From the NCBI GenBank assembly GCA_947305245.1, contig CAMZDG010000002.1, positions 62,001 through 126,000 on the forward strand: a stretch of DNA of 64,000 bases. The letters are read 5' to 3'. Below are positions 8,767-15,880 of the stretch, one piece after another (positions within the stretch are counted from its first letter, which is position 1; each line of letters opens with the position of its first letter). Made by a program: the position numbers and the translations under genes. Under the pieces are notes generated by a model, which had not been told where the DNA came from, made no database searches, and saw only the letters and a list, made by a program, of their open reading frames with translations. The stretch is from an uncultured Lachnospiraceae bacterium. Its GTDB lineage: Bacteria; Bacillota; Clostridia; Lachnospirales; Lachnospiraceae.

Positions 8767-9793
8767 TATCCGTGGTTTGGCGCCAATTTCTGGTTTCCTT
8801 GGAAACATTATTTGCAGCCTTTGCATAGATATTGGTGGTTTCCAGCCGTTTATGATTCATTCGATTTTGAAGGGCTAAAATGTCATGGCCGCCATATTTG
8901 GGATCACGCATGTAAAACTCCATGGCAAAGCTGGATCGTAGTTTATGACAATTGATCGTGCCATATCGGTCCGGAAGCGCCGCATTCACATATTTTGGCA
9001 CAATATTTTCATATTGACGCACCGTTAACCTTGTCCCTTTTTCCGAAATGATCAGAGGGTCTGCAGGACCGTTAAACATTGCCAAATTTGCTTCTTTTTC
9101 CAGCATGTAATCCCTGAGATATTCCGCAGCTTCGTCAGAAAAATAGACCTTATTGATGGATCCGCCTTTTCTGGTCACAATGATGCTGCATTCCGAAAGG
9201 TCTACGTCACGATTGTCAGCACCCTGGAGCTCAGCGGCACGAAGTCCGGTGTCTAACAGTAAAAATACCAAAGCCAGATCACGTTTTACGTACCGTTTAT
9301 GCAAGGATTTTTCCCGTTCGGTCAATCCAGTGCCATAAATAATCGCATTCAATAATTTTTCTTGTTCCTGCAGATTTAAGTATACGACGTAATCCTTTTT
9401 CGGCACGTCGACGCGCTGAACGCCCAATACCGGATTATAAGATATTGCCCGCAACGTATTTGTCAAATAATTGTACATTGACGAAATTGAGGATTTCATG
9501 CGTGCTATGGTGGGTTTTTCATGATCTTCAGAAAAATATCCGATAAACAGGTCGATATCTTCAACAGATAATTTTCCCATGTCTGCAGGCTGGATATCCT
9601 TCACGGATTTTCCCTGAAAGGCACGCACGTGTTTCAGCACATATTCAAAAAATGTTTTCAAATTTCTTGCATATCCAATTCTTGTTGCAATGCCTCGGTC
9701 ATTCGCACGAACGATCAAATATCCTTTGCAAAATTCCGGAAGAGACTCTACAAGCTCATATAAAATTTGCGTGTTGGATTTTTTTTCTCTCAT
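8762..9793 (-). CDS. tyrosine recombinase/integrase, orphan
   Basis: A 343-residue site-specific recombinase. The N-terminal half is a helical core-binding domain; the C-terminal half is catalytic. All catalytic positions are visible: Arg185 (LDTGLRAAEL), Lys209 (TRKGG), His283 and Arg286 (HKLRSS), His314 (MNHKR) and the nucleophile Tyr323 (NIYAKA). It resembles XerC/XerD but is about 40 residues longer. There is no excisionase, no transposon ends, no tRNA target and no phage gene nearby, so it is more likely a resident chromosomal recombinase than an element integrase. A 10-bp inverted repeat (9838-9861) lies just upstream. The ribosome site is weak (AAGTGG). Confidence 0.85.
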   Translation of the reverse strand: MREKKSNTQILYELVESLPEFCKGYLIVRANDRGIATRIGYARNLKTFFEYVLKHVRAFQGKSVKDIQPADMGKLSVEDIDLFIGYFSEDHEKPTIARMKSSISSMYNYLTNTLRAISYNPVLGVQRVDVPKKDYVVYLNLQEQEKLLNAIIYGTGLTEREKSLHKRYVKRDLALVFLLLDTGLRAAELQGADNRDVDLSECSIIVTRKGGSINKVYFSDEAAEYLRDYMLEKEANLAMFNGPADPLIISEKGTRLTVRQYENIVPKYVNAALPDRYGTINCHKLRSSFAMEFYMRDPKYGGHDILALQNRMNHKRLETTNIYAKAANNVSKETRNWRQTTDK

Positions 9794-9837
9794 AGACCAC
9801 TTATGGCCACTTTCGGGCCAAAATCCTTATTGTTCTC

Positions 9838-9861
9838 TTCGGAAAATCAGCATTTTCCGAA
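9838..9861. repeat. 10-bp perfect inverted repeat upstream of the recombinase
   Basis: TTCGGAAAAT (9838-9847), loop CAGC, ATTTTCCGAA (9852-9861). There is no following T-run on either strand, so it is not a standard terminator. It lies 45-68 bp upstream of the recombinase start and 20 bp past the end of the AI-2E permease gene. It could be a regulator or recombinase site, or a weak 3' hairpin of the permease transcript. Confidence 0.6.
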
Positions 9862-9881
9862 ATGTTGTATTTAGGGAAATC

Positions 9882-11288
9882 CTACTCTTCCTTTTCGGAT
9901 TTCTTTTTCTTTTTCTCAGGCGGCTGTTGCACAGTCGTCTTTGTCATGTATTCTCCAGTGATGATTTCAGAGGAATCACTGATAAATTCCTGTCCAAATT
10001 GATATACGGCCTTGTATTTTGTATTTTGTTTGCCTTCAGGCACATAGGTATGCAGGCCTTTGTCATCAATTGCACAGACATAGGTATAATCATCCGTTTC
10101 GGTCGGCAAATTCTTCTTTTTCAGCTTCATTTCAATATAGGACTTAATTGCAGCATAAATCACTGCGAATAAGGGCACGCCGATCAGCATTCCGAATACG
10201 CCCCAAAGACCTCCAAAGAACGTGATCGCAAAGATTACCCAGAATCCGGAAAGACCCGTTGAGTCGCCAAGGATCCATGGGCCAAGAATGTTGCCGTCGA
10301 ATTGTTGTAAAGCAAGGATAAATAATGCAAAATAGACACAATTTAACGGATGCATCGGATCAACGATGAAAATCAAAAACGCAGAAGGAATCGCGCCTAA
10401 ATACGGTCCAAAGAAAGGGATCACGTTCGTCACGCCAATGATCACGCTGATCAGGGAGGCATATGGGGTTTGCATGATCGAGGTGCCAATAAAGCAAAGC
10501 AAGCCTATGATAATGGAATCCAGCACTTTCCCACCGATAAATCCACCAAAGGTTCTGTGGGTGAACTTTACGTTGTTAATAATGATGTTCCCGCTGTTAA
10601 TGTCATTGAATGCGAATACGATCTTTTTAAACTGACCGGCAAACTTCTCTTTATTGATCATGACATAAACGGAAATAATAATGCCAATGATCAGATTCCA
10701 GATCACTTTAACGCTCCCTAAGACACTTAGGGACACCGCTTTCAGCACGTCACTGGTCTTTGACAATATCGTGGTATTCAACCATTCATTGATCTCATTA
10801 GAATAATTATCAAAGAGCTTCATGGCGTTTTCCCTCAGTAAGGGATTATCTTCCAATAACTTGTTCAGCCACCGCTGTATATTATCATAATAGGTATCAT
10901 AGTTGTTGGCGATTGTGACCACGCTGGGCACGATCTGAGCGATCAACATGTAGATCAATTCATAGAGTACGGTAAAGAATATGGCCAGAGTGATCAGGAT
11001 ACAAAAAAGTCGTATGGTCTTATCTCTCCCATTGCTCTTTTTCCAGTGTAATTTCTCACAGAGCGGCGTAAAAATACGAACTTCAAAGTAAACCATCACC
11101 GGAGTCAACAGGTATGCGATCGCAAGACCAAACATTACAGGCATTAAAATATAAAAAACCTTGTGGATGTTCGCCGTTAAACGAGACGAATGAAACATCA
11201 GATAGTAGACGCCAAGTCCACCCGCGATCACAAGAAATGCCGTAATACCCCAGGCAACGTATTTATTATTAAAATTCCATTTTTTCAT
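9882..11288 (-). CDS. AI-2E family (PerM/UPF0118) membrane protein
   Basis: A 468-residue integral membrane protein. Two hydrophobic segments stand near the N terminus (residues 10-55), one more near 75-100, and a cluster of five or so between about 200 and 385, which is the TqsA/PerM layout. The typical phrases GVTNVIPFFGPYLGAIPSAFL and GLWGVFGMLIGVPLFAVIY are present. The last 90 residues are soluble, ending in a Lys/Glu-rich tail. Members export or move small molecules, in some cases with sodium coupling; the substrate here is unknown. It is transcribed divergently from the TtcA-like gene. The ribosome site is GGGGGAG, 5 bases before the ATG. Confidence 0.88.
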   Translation of the reverse strand: MKKWNFNNKYVAWGITAFLVIAGGLGVYYLMFHSSRLTANIHKVFYILMPVMFGLAIAYLLTPVMVYFEVRIFTPLCEKLHWKKSNGRDKTIRLFCILITLAIFFTVLYELIYMLIAQIVPSVVTIANNYDTYYDNIQRWLNKLLEDNPLLRENAMKLFDNYSNEINEWLNTTILSKTSDVLKAVSLSVLGSVKVIWNLIIGIIISVYVMINKEKFAGQFKKIVFAFNDINSGNIIINNVKFTHRTFGGFIGGKVLDSIIIGLLCFIGTSIMQTPYASLISVIIGVTNVIPFFGPYLGAIPSAFLIFIVDPMHPLNCVYFALFILALQQFDGNILGPWILGDSTGLSGFWVIFAITFFGGLWGVFGMLIGVPLFAVIYAAIKSYIEMKLKKKNLPTETDDYTYVCAIDDKGLHTYVPEGKQNTKYKAVYQFGQEFISDSSEIITGEYMTKTTVQQPPEKKKKKSEKEE

Positions 11289-11413
11289 ACGTTCTCCCCC
11301 ACCCTACCAGCTTTGAAGTATAAAATCTACAACAATATCATACGTCAAATGCCTAAAATTCACAAGTAATATCCACAAAAAACAAAATTTACTTTGAATC
11401 TCTCAGAAAACTA

Positions 11414-11442
11414 TTGAGGAAAGGGGAAAAACGCGTTAGAAT
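11414..11442 (+). promoter_or_regulatory. sigma-A promoter of the TtcA-like gene
   Basis: TTGAGG (11414-11419), 17-base spacer, TAGAAT (11437-11442). Transcription would begin near 11449, leaving a 20-base leader that carries AAAGGA before the ATG at 11469. This placement also rules out the in-frame TTG at 11442 as the start codon. Confidence 0.6.
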
Positions 11443-11468
11443 TGGAAAATAACGAAAGGAAAACCATC

Positions 11469-12197
11469 ATGAAATTACAACAATTACTGAGCAGAATCAG
11501 AAAAGCCATAGATGATTATCACATGATCGAAGCCGGGGATAAGATTGCCGTTGGAATTTCCGGCGGAAAAGACAGTCTGACGCTTTTGGATGCCATGAAT
11601 TCTTTACGCTTCTTCTATCCTCAGCCATTTGAGCTGTGCGCGATCACGGTGGATCTCGGCTTCCACAACATACAATTCGATAAGATTGAAAGCCTTTGTA
11701 CCGAGAAAAACATTCCCTATCGCGTAGTCGAAACGGACATTTCCCAAATCATTTTTGAGGATCGCAAGGAGACAAATCCCTGCTCTCTTTGCGCAAAAAT
11801 GCGAAAAGGTGCCTTGAATACGGTTGCCAAAGAAATGGGCTGCAACAAAATCGCATATGCTCATCACATGGATGACATCGTGGAAACCATGATGATGTCA
11901 CTCATTTTTGAAGGAAGATTCCATACGTTTGCACCAGTGACCTATCTCGACCGAATGGATCTCACCGTGATCCGACCTCTTGCCTATGTTAAGGAAGCTG
12001 AAGTGATCGGATACGCTAATAAATATGATTTGCCGATCATTAAAAGCCCCTGCCCTGCTGACGGTTATACCAAAAGACAATATATCAAGGATCTCCTTGC
12101 AAATTTAAACGCAGAAAACCCCGGAATCAAAAGCAGAATGTTTACTGCCATCCAGGGCGGCAATCTGCAAGGCTGGAAAATACCTGAAGATCATTAG
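11469..12197 (+). CDS. TtcA-family tRNA thiolation enzyme
   Basis: A 242-residue PP-loop ATPase. The nucleotide-binding loop SGGKDS is at residues 31-36; the CxxC pair is in NPCSLCAKMRKGAL; a third cysteine lies in SPCPADG near the C terminus. Three such cysteines hold the 4Fe-4S cluster in TtcA, which makes 2-thiocytidine in tRNA. The protein is shorter than E. coli TtcA (311 residues), as is common for the Gram-positive group. ATG 11469 has AAAGGA 9 bases upstream. An in-frame TTG 27 bases earlier falls in the promoter. The stop codon overlaps, on the other strand, the stop of the LysM protein. Confidence 0.85.
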   Translation: MKLQQLLSRIRKAIDDYHMIEAGDKIAVGISGGKDSLTLLDAMNSLRFFYPQPFELCAITVDLGFHNIQFDKIESLCTEKNIPYRVVETDISQIIFEDRKETNPCSLCAKMRKGALNTVAKEMGCNKIAYAHHMDDIVETMMMSLIFEGRFHTFAPVTYLDRMDLTVIRPLAYVKEAEVIGYANKYDLPIIKSPCPADGYTKRQYIKDLLANLNAENPGIKSRMFTAIQGGNLQGWKIPEDH

Positions 12198-12583
12198 TCA
12201 CAAATATATTCCGACGAATAATACGGAAGGATCAGAGTCGTTCCTGCAATGATCTGATTCTCATCGTGAATATGATTGATGCTCTTAACTTCCGCAACAT
12301 AAGAAAAATGATCATAATGCTCATCATCTGCATATTGATCGGCCAGGGACCAAAGCGTATCGCCATACTTTACCTGAACGCTGGTATAATATTTATACTG
12401 CTGACCTTTCTTCGACTGCGCTTTTCCCTGGACGGAAAACACGCCAATGGTTATTGACACAATGACGATCAGGGATAGAAAGCCCATAACAAGCTTCATG
12501 ATCGTTTCTCTTCTCTGACGGGCACGCTGCCTGCGGAAAATCTCTTTTCTTCTTTCCTGATAACTCTTTTCTCTCCCGTTCAT
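12194..12583 (-). CDS. yneA: LysM-domain membrane protein, YneA-like division inhibitor
   Basis: A 129-residue protein: a strongly basic N terminus (residues 1-27), one membrane segment (about 29-51), and an extracytoplasmic LysM domain (VKYGDTLWSLADQY followed by VKSINHI and GTTLILPYY). It is divergent from lexA with LexA-like boxes in between, which is the arrangement of Bacillus subtilis yneA, the SOS-induced cell-division suppressor; that match of layout and position is the main evidence. ATG 12583 has AAGGAGA upstream. A longer frame to 12661 would start at the transcription start region and was rejected. The symbol is given by analogy, not by sequence comparison. Confidence 0.7.
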   Translation of the reverse strand: MNGREKSYQERRKEIFRRQRARQRRETIMKLVMGFLSLIVIVSITIGVFSVQGKAQSKKGQQYKYYTSVQVKYGDTLWSLADQYADDEHYDHFSYVAEVKSINHIHDENQIIAGTTLILPYYSSEYICD

Positions 12584-12677
12584 CTTCCGTCTCCTTATCT
12601 CATAAAACCGATCCGATCGATCGCTAACCCAAACGCCCTTCGAATGTCCGTTCCCAAACAATTGTTCTTATATTTGC

Positions 12678-12706
12678 ATTATATCGAACATACATTCTTT
12701 TGTCAA
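12678..12706 (-). promoter_or_regulatory. consensus sigma-A promoter of the yneA-like gene
   Basis: Read on the minus strand, TTGACA (12706-12701), a 17-base spacer and TATAAT (12683-12678): both hexamers are perfect. A LexA-like box fills the spacer (12685-12698), so a bound repressor would block RNA polymerase directly. The start of transcription would be near 12671, about 88 bases before the ATG. Confidence 0.85.
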
Positions 12707-12743
12707 GCAAAAAATCGAACATATTTTTGCGAATATATGTTTG
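12685..12743. promoter_or_regulatory. three LexA-like operator boxes
   Basis: Compared with the Gram-positive consensus CGAACRNRYGTTYC: box 1 CGAACATACATTCT (12685-12698) has two mismatches and lies inside the yneA-like promoter. Box 2 CGAACATATTTTTG (12716-12729) has two mismatches. Box 3 CGAATATATGTTTG (12730-12743) has two mismatches, directly abuts box 2 and overlaps the lexA -35. Position and similarity support SOS control of both divergent genes. Confidence 0.7.
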
Positions 12744-12768
12744 CTTTTTTGATTTTATGTGTTATAAT
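12741..12768 (+). promoter_or_regulatory. lexA promoter
   Basis: TTGCTT (12741-12746), a 16-base spacer and a perfect TATAAT (12763-12768). LexA-like box 3 overlaps the -35, consistent with autorepression. Transcription would begin near 12775, giving a leader of about 135 bases. Confidence 0.65.
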
Positions 12769-12872
12769 AGGAACAGACGTAATGAAATTTCAGCTGTTCC
12801 TATGTCAAGGACGGCCGAAGGCCGCAGATGTACGGAGCGTTGCTCCGTGTCCGAGGACAGCTTGTAGCAAGC
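12767..12872 (+). other. multi-hairpin element in the lexA leader
   Basis: Successive inverted repeats: ATAGGAACAG/CTGTTCCTAT (12767-12776 and 12794-12803), with a perfect palindrome TGAAATTTCA in its loop; CGGCC-gaa-GGCCG (12812-12824); ACGGAGC-gtt-GCTCCGT (12832-12848); and GCTTG/CAAGC (12860-12872). GGAC (12809-12812) can pair with GTCC (12849-12852) to close a three-way junction around the middle two hairpins. The stretch 12809-12872 is much richer in G+C than its flanks. It could be a leader RNA structure controlling lexA or a small REP/MITE-like repeat that has landed there. Confidence 0.6.
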
Positions 12873-12911
12873 CACGTTAGTAATTTCAATGATAGGAAAA
12901 GGAGGATTCTC

Positions 12912-13529
12912 ATGGGCGCCGGTAAGATTACCAACAAGCAATTAGAAATTCTGAATTATATTAAGGATGAAATTTTGAAAAGAGGCTATCCGCCTACCGT
13001 TCGCGAGATCTGTGAGACCGTGAACTTAAAATCCACTTCTTCCGTGCACTCTCACTTAGAGACCCTCGAAAAAAATGGTTATATCAGAAGAGACCCTACC
13101 AAGCCCCGCGCCATTGAGATCTGTGACGACAGCTTTCAGATGGTAAGGACCGAGATGGTGAGCATACCCGTGGTCGGCAACGTTGCCGCAGGACAGCCCA
13201 TCCTTGCCGAGGAGAATATCCAGGATTATTTCCCCGTTCCTGCTGACAAGGTTCCCAGAGGCGATTCCTTTATGTTGAACGTACGTGGTGATTCCATGGT
13301 GAACGTCGGCATCTATGACGGCGATCATATTCTGGTGCATTGCTGTGAAACGGCTCATAACGGCGAGATCGTTGTTGCGCTGATCGATGATTCCGCCACC
13401 GTGAAGACATTTTATAAAGAAAAAGGGCATATTCGTCTGCAGCCCGAGAATGATTTCATGGATCCCATTATTGTGGATGACTGTAAGATCATGGGAAAAG
13501 TGTTTGGCGTTTTCCGCTTCTATCGCTAA
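12912..13529 (+). CDS. lexA: SOS repressor LexA
   Basis: A 205-residue repressor. The winged-helix DNA-binding domain is at residues 1-70 ([23 protein letters not shown]). The Ala93-Gly94 self-cleavage site lies in GNVAAGQ; the catalytic serine is Ser128 (VRGDSM) and the lysine is Lys165 (SATVKTF). It represses DNA-damage genes until RecA-stimulated autocleavage. ATG 12912 follows AAAAGGAGG by 7 bases; a frame open back to 12828 runs through the leader hairpins and was rejected. It is divergent from the YneA-like gene with shared operator DNA. Confidence 0.97.
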   Translation: MGAGKITNKQLEILNYIKDEILKRGYPPTVREICETVNLKSTSSVHSHLETLEKNGYIRRDPTKPRAIEICDDSFQMVRTEMVSIPVVGNVAAGQPILAEENIQDYFPVPADKVPRGDSFMLNVRGDSMVNVGIYDGDHILVHCCETAHNGEIVVALIDDSATVKTFYKEKGHIRLQPENDFMDPIIVDDCKIMGKVFGVFRFYR

Positions 13530-13607
13530 GAATGCCTTTCCCTGGATTTCCCGGAATTGCCATTCCTTGTTTCTGCATAGTTTTCCATTCTATTGTCCAT
13601 ACTGATA

Positions 13608-13636
13608 TTGCTTAGCAATCCTGCTTTGCATATCTT
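13608..13636 (+). promoter_or_regulatory. possible promoter for the DUF378 gene
   Basis: TTGCTT (13608-13613), 17-base spacer, TATCTT (13631-13636), 36 bases before the ATG at 13673. The -35 lies in a short inverted repeat, ATTGC-tta-GCAAT (13607-13619). Moderate match only. Confidence 0.4.
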
Positions 13637-13672
13637 GATTGGCGCTGAAAGGAAGCGCGGAAACGAGGAGTC

Positions 13673-13882
13673 ATGGAGAATAAGTTTTTGGACGCTACTG
13701 CCCTTACGGTTGCCATTGTTGGTGCCCTAAACTGGGCTCTTATCGGTATATTCCGATTTGACTTAGTCGCATTCCTCTTCGGTGATATGTCATGGTTCTC
13801 AAGGATCATTTATATCATCGTCGGACTGTGCGGGATCTATCTGCTTAGTTTCTATATGCGACTATCCAAGGAACGGGATTGA
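13673..13882 (+). CDS. DUF378 family small membrane protein
   Basis: A 69-residue protein with two membrane segments (about residues 8-28 and 43-63) and the family phrase VGALNWALIGIFRFDLVA, with GIYLLSFY in the second helix. DUF378 proteins are widespread and of unknown function. The start has GAGGAG 4-5 bases upstream. The gene stands alone on the plus strand, convergent with the rsfS operon, and ends at a shared terminator. Confidence 0.85.
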   Translation: MENKFLDATALTVAIVGALNWALIGIFRFDLVAFLFGDMSWFSRIIYIIVGLCGIYLLSFYMRLSKERD

Positions 13883-13896
13883 TCGATGGGAAAAAG

Positions 13897-13930
13897 AAAA
13901 GGAGTACGGCTTCGGCCCGTGCTCCTTTTT
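13897..13930. terminator. bidirectional rho-independent terminator
   Basis: Arms AAAAGGAGTACGG (13897-13909) and CCGTGCTCCTTTT (13917-13929) pair with one G-U wobble around a 7-base loop containing CTTCGG. T-runs follow on both strands. It separates the convergent DUF378 gene and rsfS. Confidence 0.85.
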
Positions 13931-13956
13931 GCTTTCTGATCCATCTTTCTGATTCC

Positions 13957-14319
13957 CTATTCCGACATGATCGCATTCGCATCTGAAATCTTTCCGTCTC
14001 TCCAGATCCTTTCCAGATCAAAAAGAAGACGGTTTTCCTTATCAAAGATGTGCACGATCAGGTCACCGAAATCCATCAGCACCCAGTTCGCAGTCTCATA
14101 TCCTTCAATCTGTCTGCAAAGAAATCCGGCGCGCTCCAAGGTCTCCTGCACGTTGTCACACATCGCCCTGATCTGATTCGGATTGGTGCCTCCCGCGATC
14201 AGGAAATAATCTGCGATCACGCTGACCTCACTGATGTCAATTGCCTTCACGTCCTCTGCCTTTTTGTCCTCCAATGCCTGGATCGCGAGTTTTGTCATTT
14301 GAATCGAAGTCTGTTCCAT
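13957..14319 (-). CDS. rsfS: ribosome silencing factor RsfS (Iojap)
   Basis: A 120-residue protein with the Iojap-family core: IQALEDKKAEDVKAIDISE, then DYFLIAGGTNPNQI, then a C-terminal YETANWVLMDFGDLIVHIF. RsfS binds L14 on the 50S subunit and blocks subunit joining in starvation. It has AAAGGAGA before the ATG and lies 13 bp after yqeK. It is the last gene of the minus-strand run obgE-yhbY-nadD-yqeK-rsfS. Confidence 0.95.
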   Translation of the reverse strand: MEQTSIQMTKLAIQALEDKKAEDVKAIDISEVSVIADYFLIAGGTNPNQIRAMCDNVQETLERAGFLCRQIEGYETANWVLMDFGDLIVHIFDKENRLLFDLERIWRDGKISDANAIMSE

Positions 14320-14332
14320 ATTAAGTCTCCTT

Positions 14333-14914
14333 TTATTCTCCCAAATAGTAATGATAGGTCTTAAGCGTCATAGGATCGATCTCTCCTCCCTGACTCTTTA
14401 AATAGGACAGAATGTCCTCTAAAATCTTGATCATGGTCTGATCCAAATCCTCAAAGGCCATCTTTCTGACCAGCGTAAGATTTGGCGCATTTTTCCGGCT
14501 TGGTTCAATATAGTCTGCAATAAAAATGATCTTTTCAAGCGCTGACATGCCAGGTCTTCCAGTGGTATGCCATTCTATGGAATTCAGTATGTCTTCATCC
14601 GTCACTTCATATTTCGTCTTTGCCAGAAACGCACCAACCCTACCGTGGAGCAAATATGGATTTCTTCTCTCCACCTCCGAGACCGAAAGATGATTCTTGT
14701 CACAAATCTTGATCAGTTTTTCATCTTCCAGGCATTTGGCACAGTCATGCAGCAGACCTGCGAGCTGTGCGGAAAACAAAGGGACGTCATGCTTCATCGC
14801 AAGCGCACAGGCAGTATATTCCACGCCAAGCGTATGCGTAAATCGCTTTCCCGACTGCACTTCCTCCATGGCCTTTGTCAACTTCTTTAAGTATTCCTCT
14901 TCTTTCTTAGCCAC
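14333..14914 (-). CDS. yqeK: HD-domain Ap4A hydrolase, YqeK family
   Basis: A 193-residue HD-superfamily phosphohydrolase. The metal ligands are His26 (RFTHTLGVE), the HD pair in GLLHDCAK, and a later His in SIEWHTTGRPGMSALEKI. YqeK enzymes split diadenosine tetraphosphate symmetrically. The start codon is GTG at 14914 (product MAKKEEEY), supported by AAGGAGA 4 bases before it. It lies between nadD and rsfS, its usual position in Firmicutes. Confidence 0.9.
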   Translation of the reverse strand: MAKKEEEYLKKLTKAMEEVQSGKRFTHTLGVEYTACALAMKHDVPLFSAQLAGLLHDCAKCLEDEKLIKICDKNHLSVSEVERRNPYLLHGRVGAFLAKTKYEVTDEDILNSIEWHTTGRPGMSALEKIIFIADYIEPSRKNAPNLTLVRKMAFEDLDQTMIKILEDILSYLKSQGGEIDPMTLKTYHYYLGE

Positions 14915-14960
14915 GATTTCTCCTTATGTAATTATCGCTCATTTTGTCACAGACAATAGA

Positions 14961-15566
14961 TCAATCCTTGAAATACCCTTTTTTCTTTATTTCCTTCGCC
15001 AACTTTTCCGGAAGGAGGTCACGGATTGATTTTCCATTTTTGATCCTGTCACGGATCAGCGTGGATGAGATCTCCATCTCCTGAAATTCCAAAAGATGAA
15101 TCTTGGCCCGAAAGCGGTCTTTCAGATCGCGTGCCTTCTTTCTCATTTCGCCGCGACTCTTTCCATCCCTTCTTGCAACGAGCATGGTACAAAGCTGAAA
15201 GATTTCCTCTGCCTGATACCAGTTTTCCATGCTGAAAAGACAATCCGCGCCAATGATATAAAAGAATTCATGCTCCGGCCAAAGCTTCTTTAATTCGCGA
15301 AGCGTCTCCACGGTATAGGTATTGCCCGGCCGCCTGATCTCCAGATCCAAAGCGCTCATGTTGGGCCTGCCTTCAATGGCAAGCCTGGTCAGGCGAAGTC
15401 GTTCCTCACCGGAGAGCATCTTTTGACCCGCCTTGAGATAAGAAACACCGGTCGGGATGAACCATACCTCCTTCACCAGCTTCTTATCTAAACAATATTG
15501 TCCCAGAGCGACGTGTCCATTATGGATCGGATGAAAGGTCCCGCCTAAAATGCCAATCTTCGCCAT
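14961..15566 (-). CDS. nadD: nicotinate-nucleotide adenylyltransferase
   Basis: A 201-residue nucleotidyltransferase. The N-terminal motif GGTFHPIHNGH (about residues 8-18) binds ATP, and SSTLIRDRI near residue 175 is the C-terminal signature. It adenylates nicotinate mononucleotide, the step before NAD synthetase. The start has AAGGAGA 7 bases upstream. Neighbours yhbY and yqeK match the standard Firmicute order. Confidence 0.96.
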   Translation of the reverse strand: MAKIGILGGTFHPIHNGHVALGQYCLDKKLVKEVWFIPTGVSYLKAGQKMLSGEERLRLTRLAIEGRPNMSALDLEIRRPGNTYTVETLRELKKLWPEHEFFYIIGADCLFSMENWYQAEEIFQLCTMLVARRDGKSRGEMRKKARDLKDRFRAKIHLLEFQEMEISSTLIRDRIKNGKSIRDLLPEKLAKEIKKKGYFKD

Positions 15567-15577
15567 AAAGCTTCTCC

Positions 15578-15868
15578 TTACTTAGGAAGAACGATCTTTG
15601 GATTCTCCTTAAACGGCTTATATAAAACGAATCTCTTGCCAATGACCTGAACAAGCTGCGAATGCGTTCTTTCCGCGACGTATTCCGCAATGGCCCTGGG
15701 ATCATCCGTGCAGTTTTTCAAAACGGCAACCTTGATCAACTCATTATTGTTAAAGCTCTCCAGAATGGCTTCCGTGATCTCCGGCGTCAGACTGGCCTTA
15801 CCGACCTGAAAGATCGGATTCAGATTGCTTGCCAGGCTTTTTAAGTATGCTCTTTGCTTACTTGTCAT
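15578..15868 (-). CDS. yhbY: ribosome assembly RNA-binding protein YhbY
   Basis: A 96-residue CRM-domain protein: MTSKQRAYLKSLASNLNPIF, the GKASLT loop, then LIKVAVLKNC and VIGKRFVLYK. It binds pre-50S RNA. Three in-frame ATGs (15877, 15874, 15868) follow the ribosome site AAAGG (15878-15882). Only the last has normal spacing (9 bases) and matches the usual MTSKQRAYL beginning, so it was chosen; a start at 15877 would add three residues. Confidence 0.93.
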   Translation of the reverse strand: MTSKQRAYLKSLASNLNPIFQVGKASLTPEITEAILESFNNNELIKVAVLKNCTDDPRAIAEYVAERTHSQLVQVIGKRFVLYKPFKENPKIVLPK

Positions 15869-15880
15869 ATTCATCATCCT

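Noticed and set aside
11442..11468. TTG at 11442 as start of the TtcA-like gene
   Set aside because: It overlaps the -10 element of a good promoter; ATG 11469 has the ribosome site.
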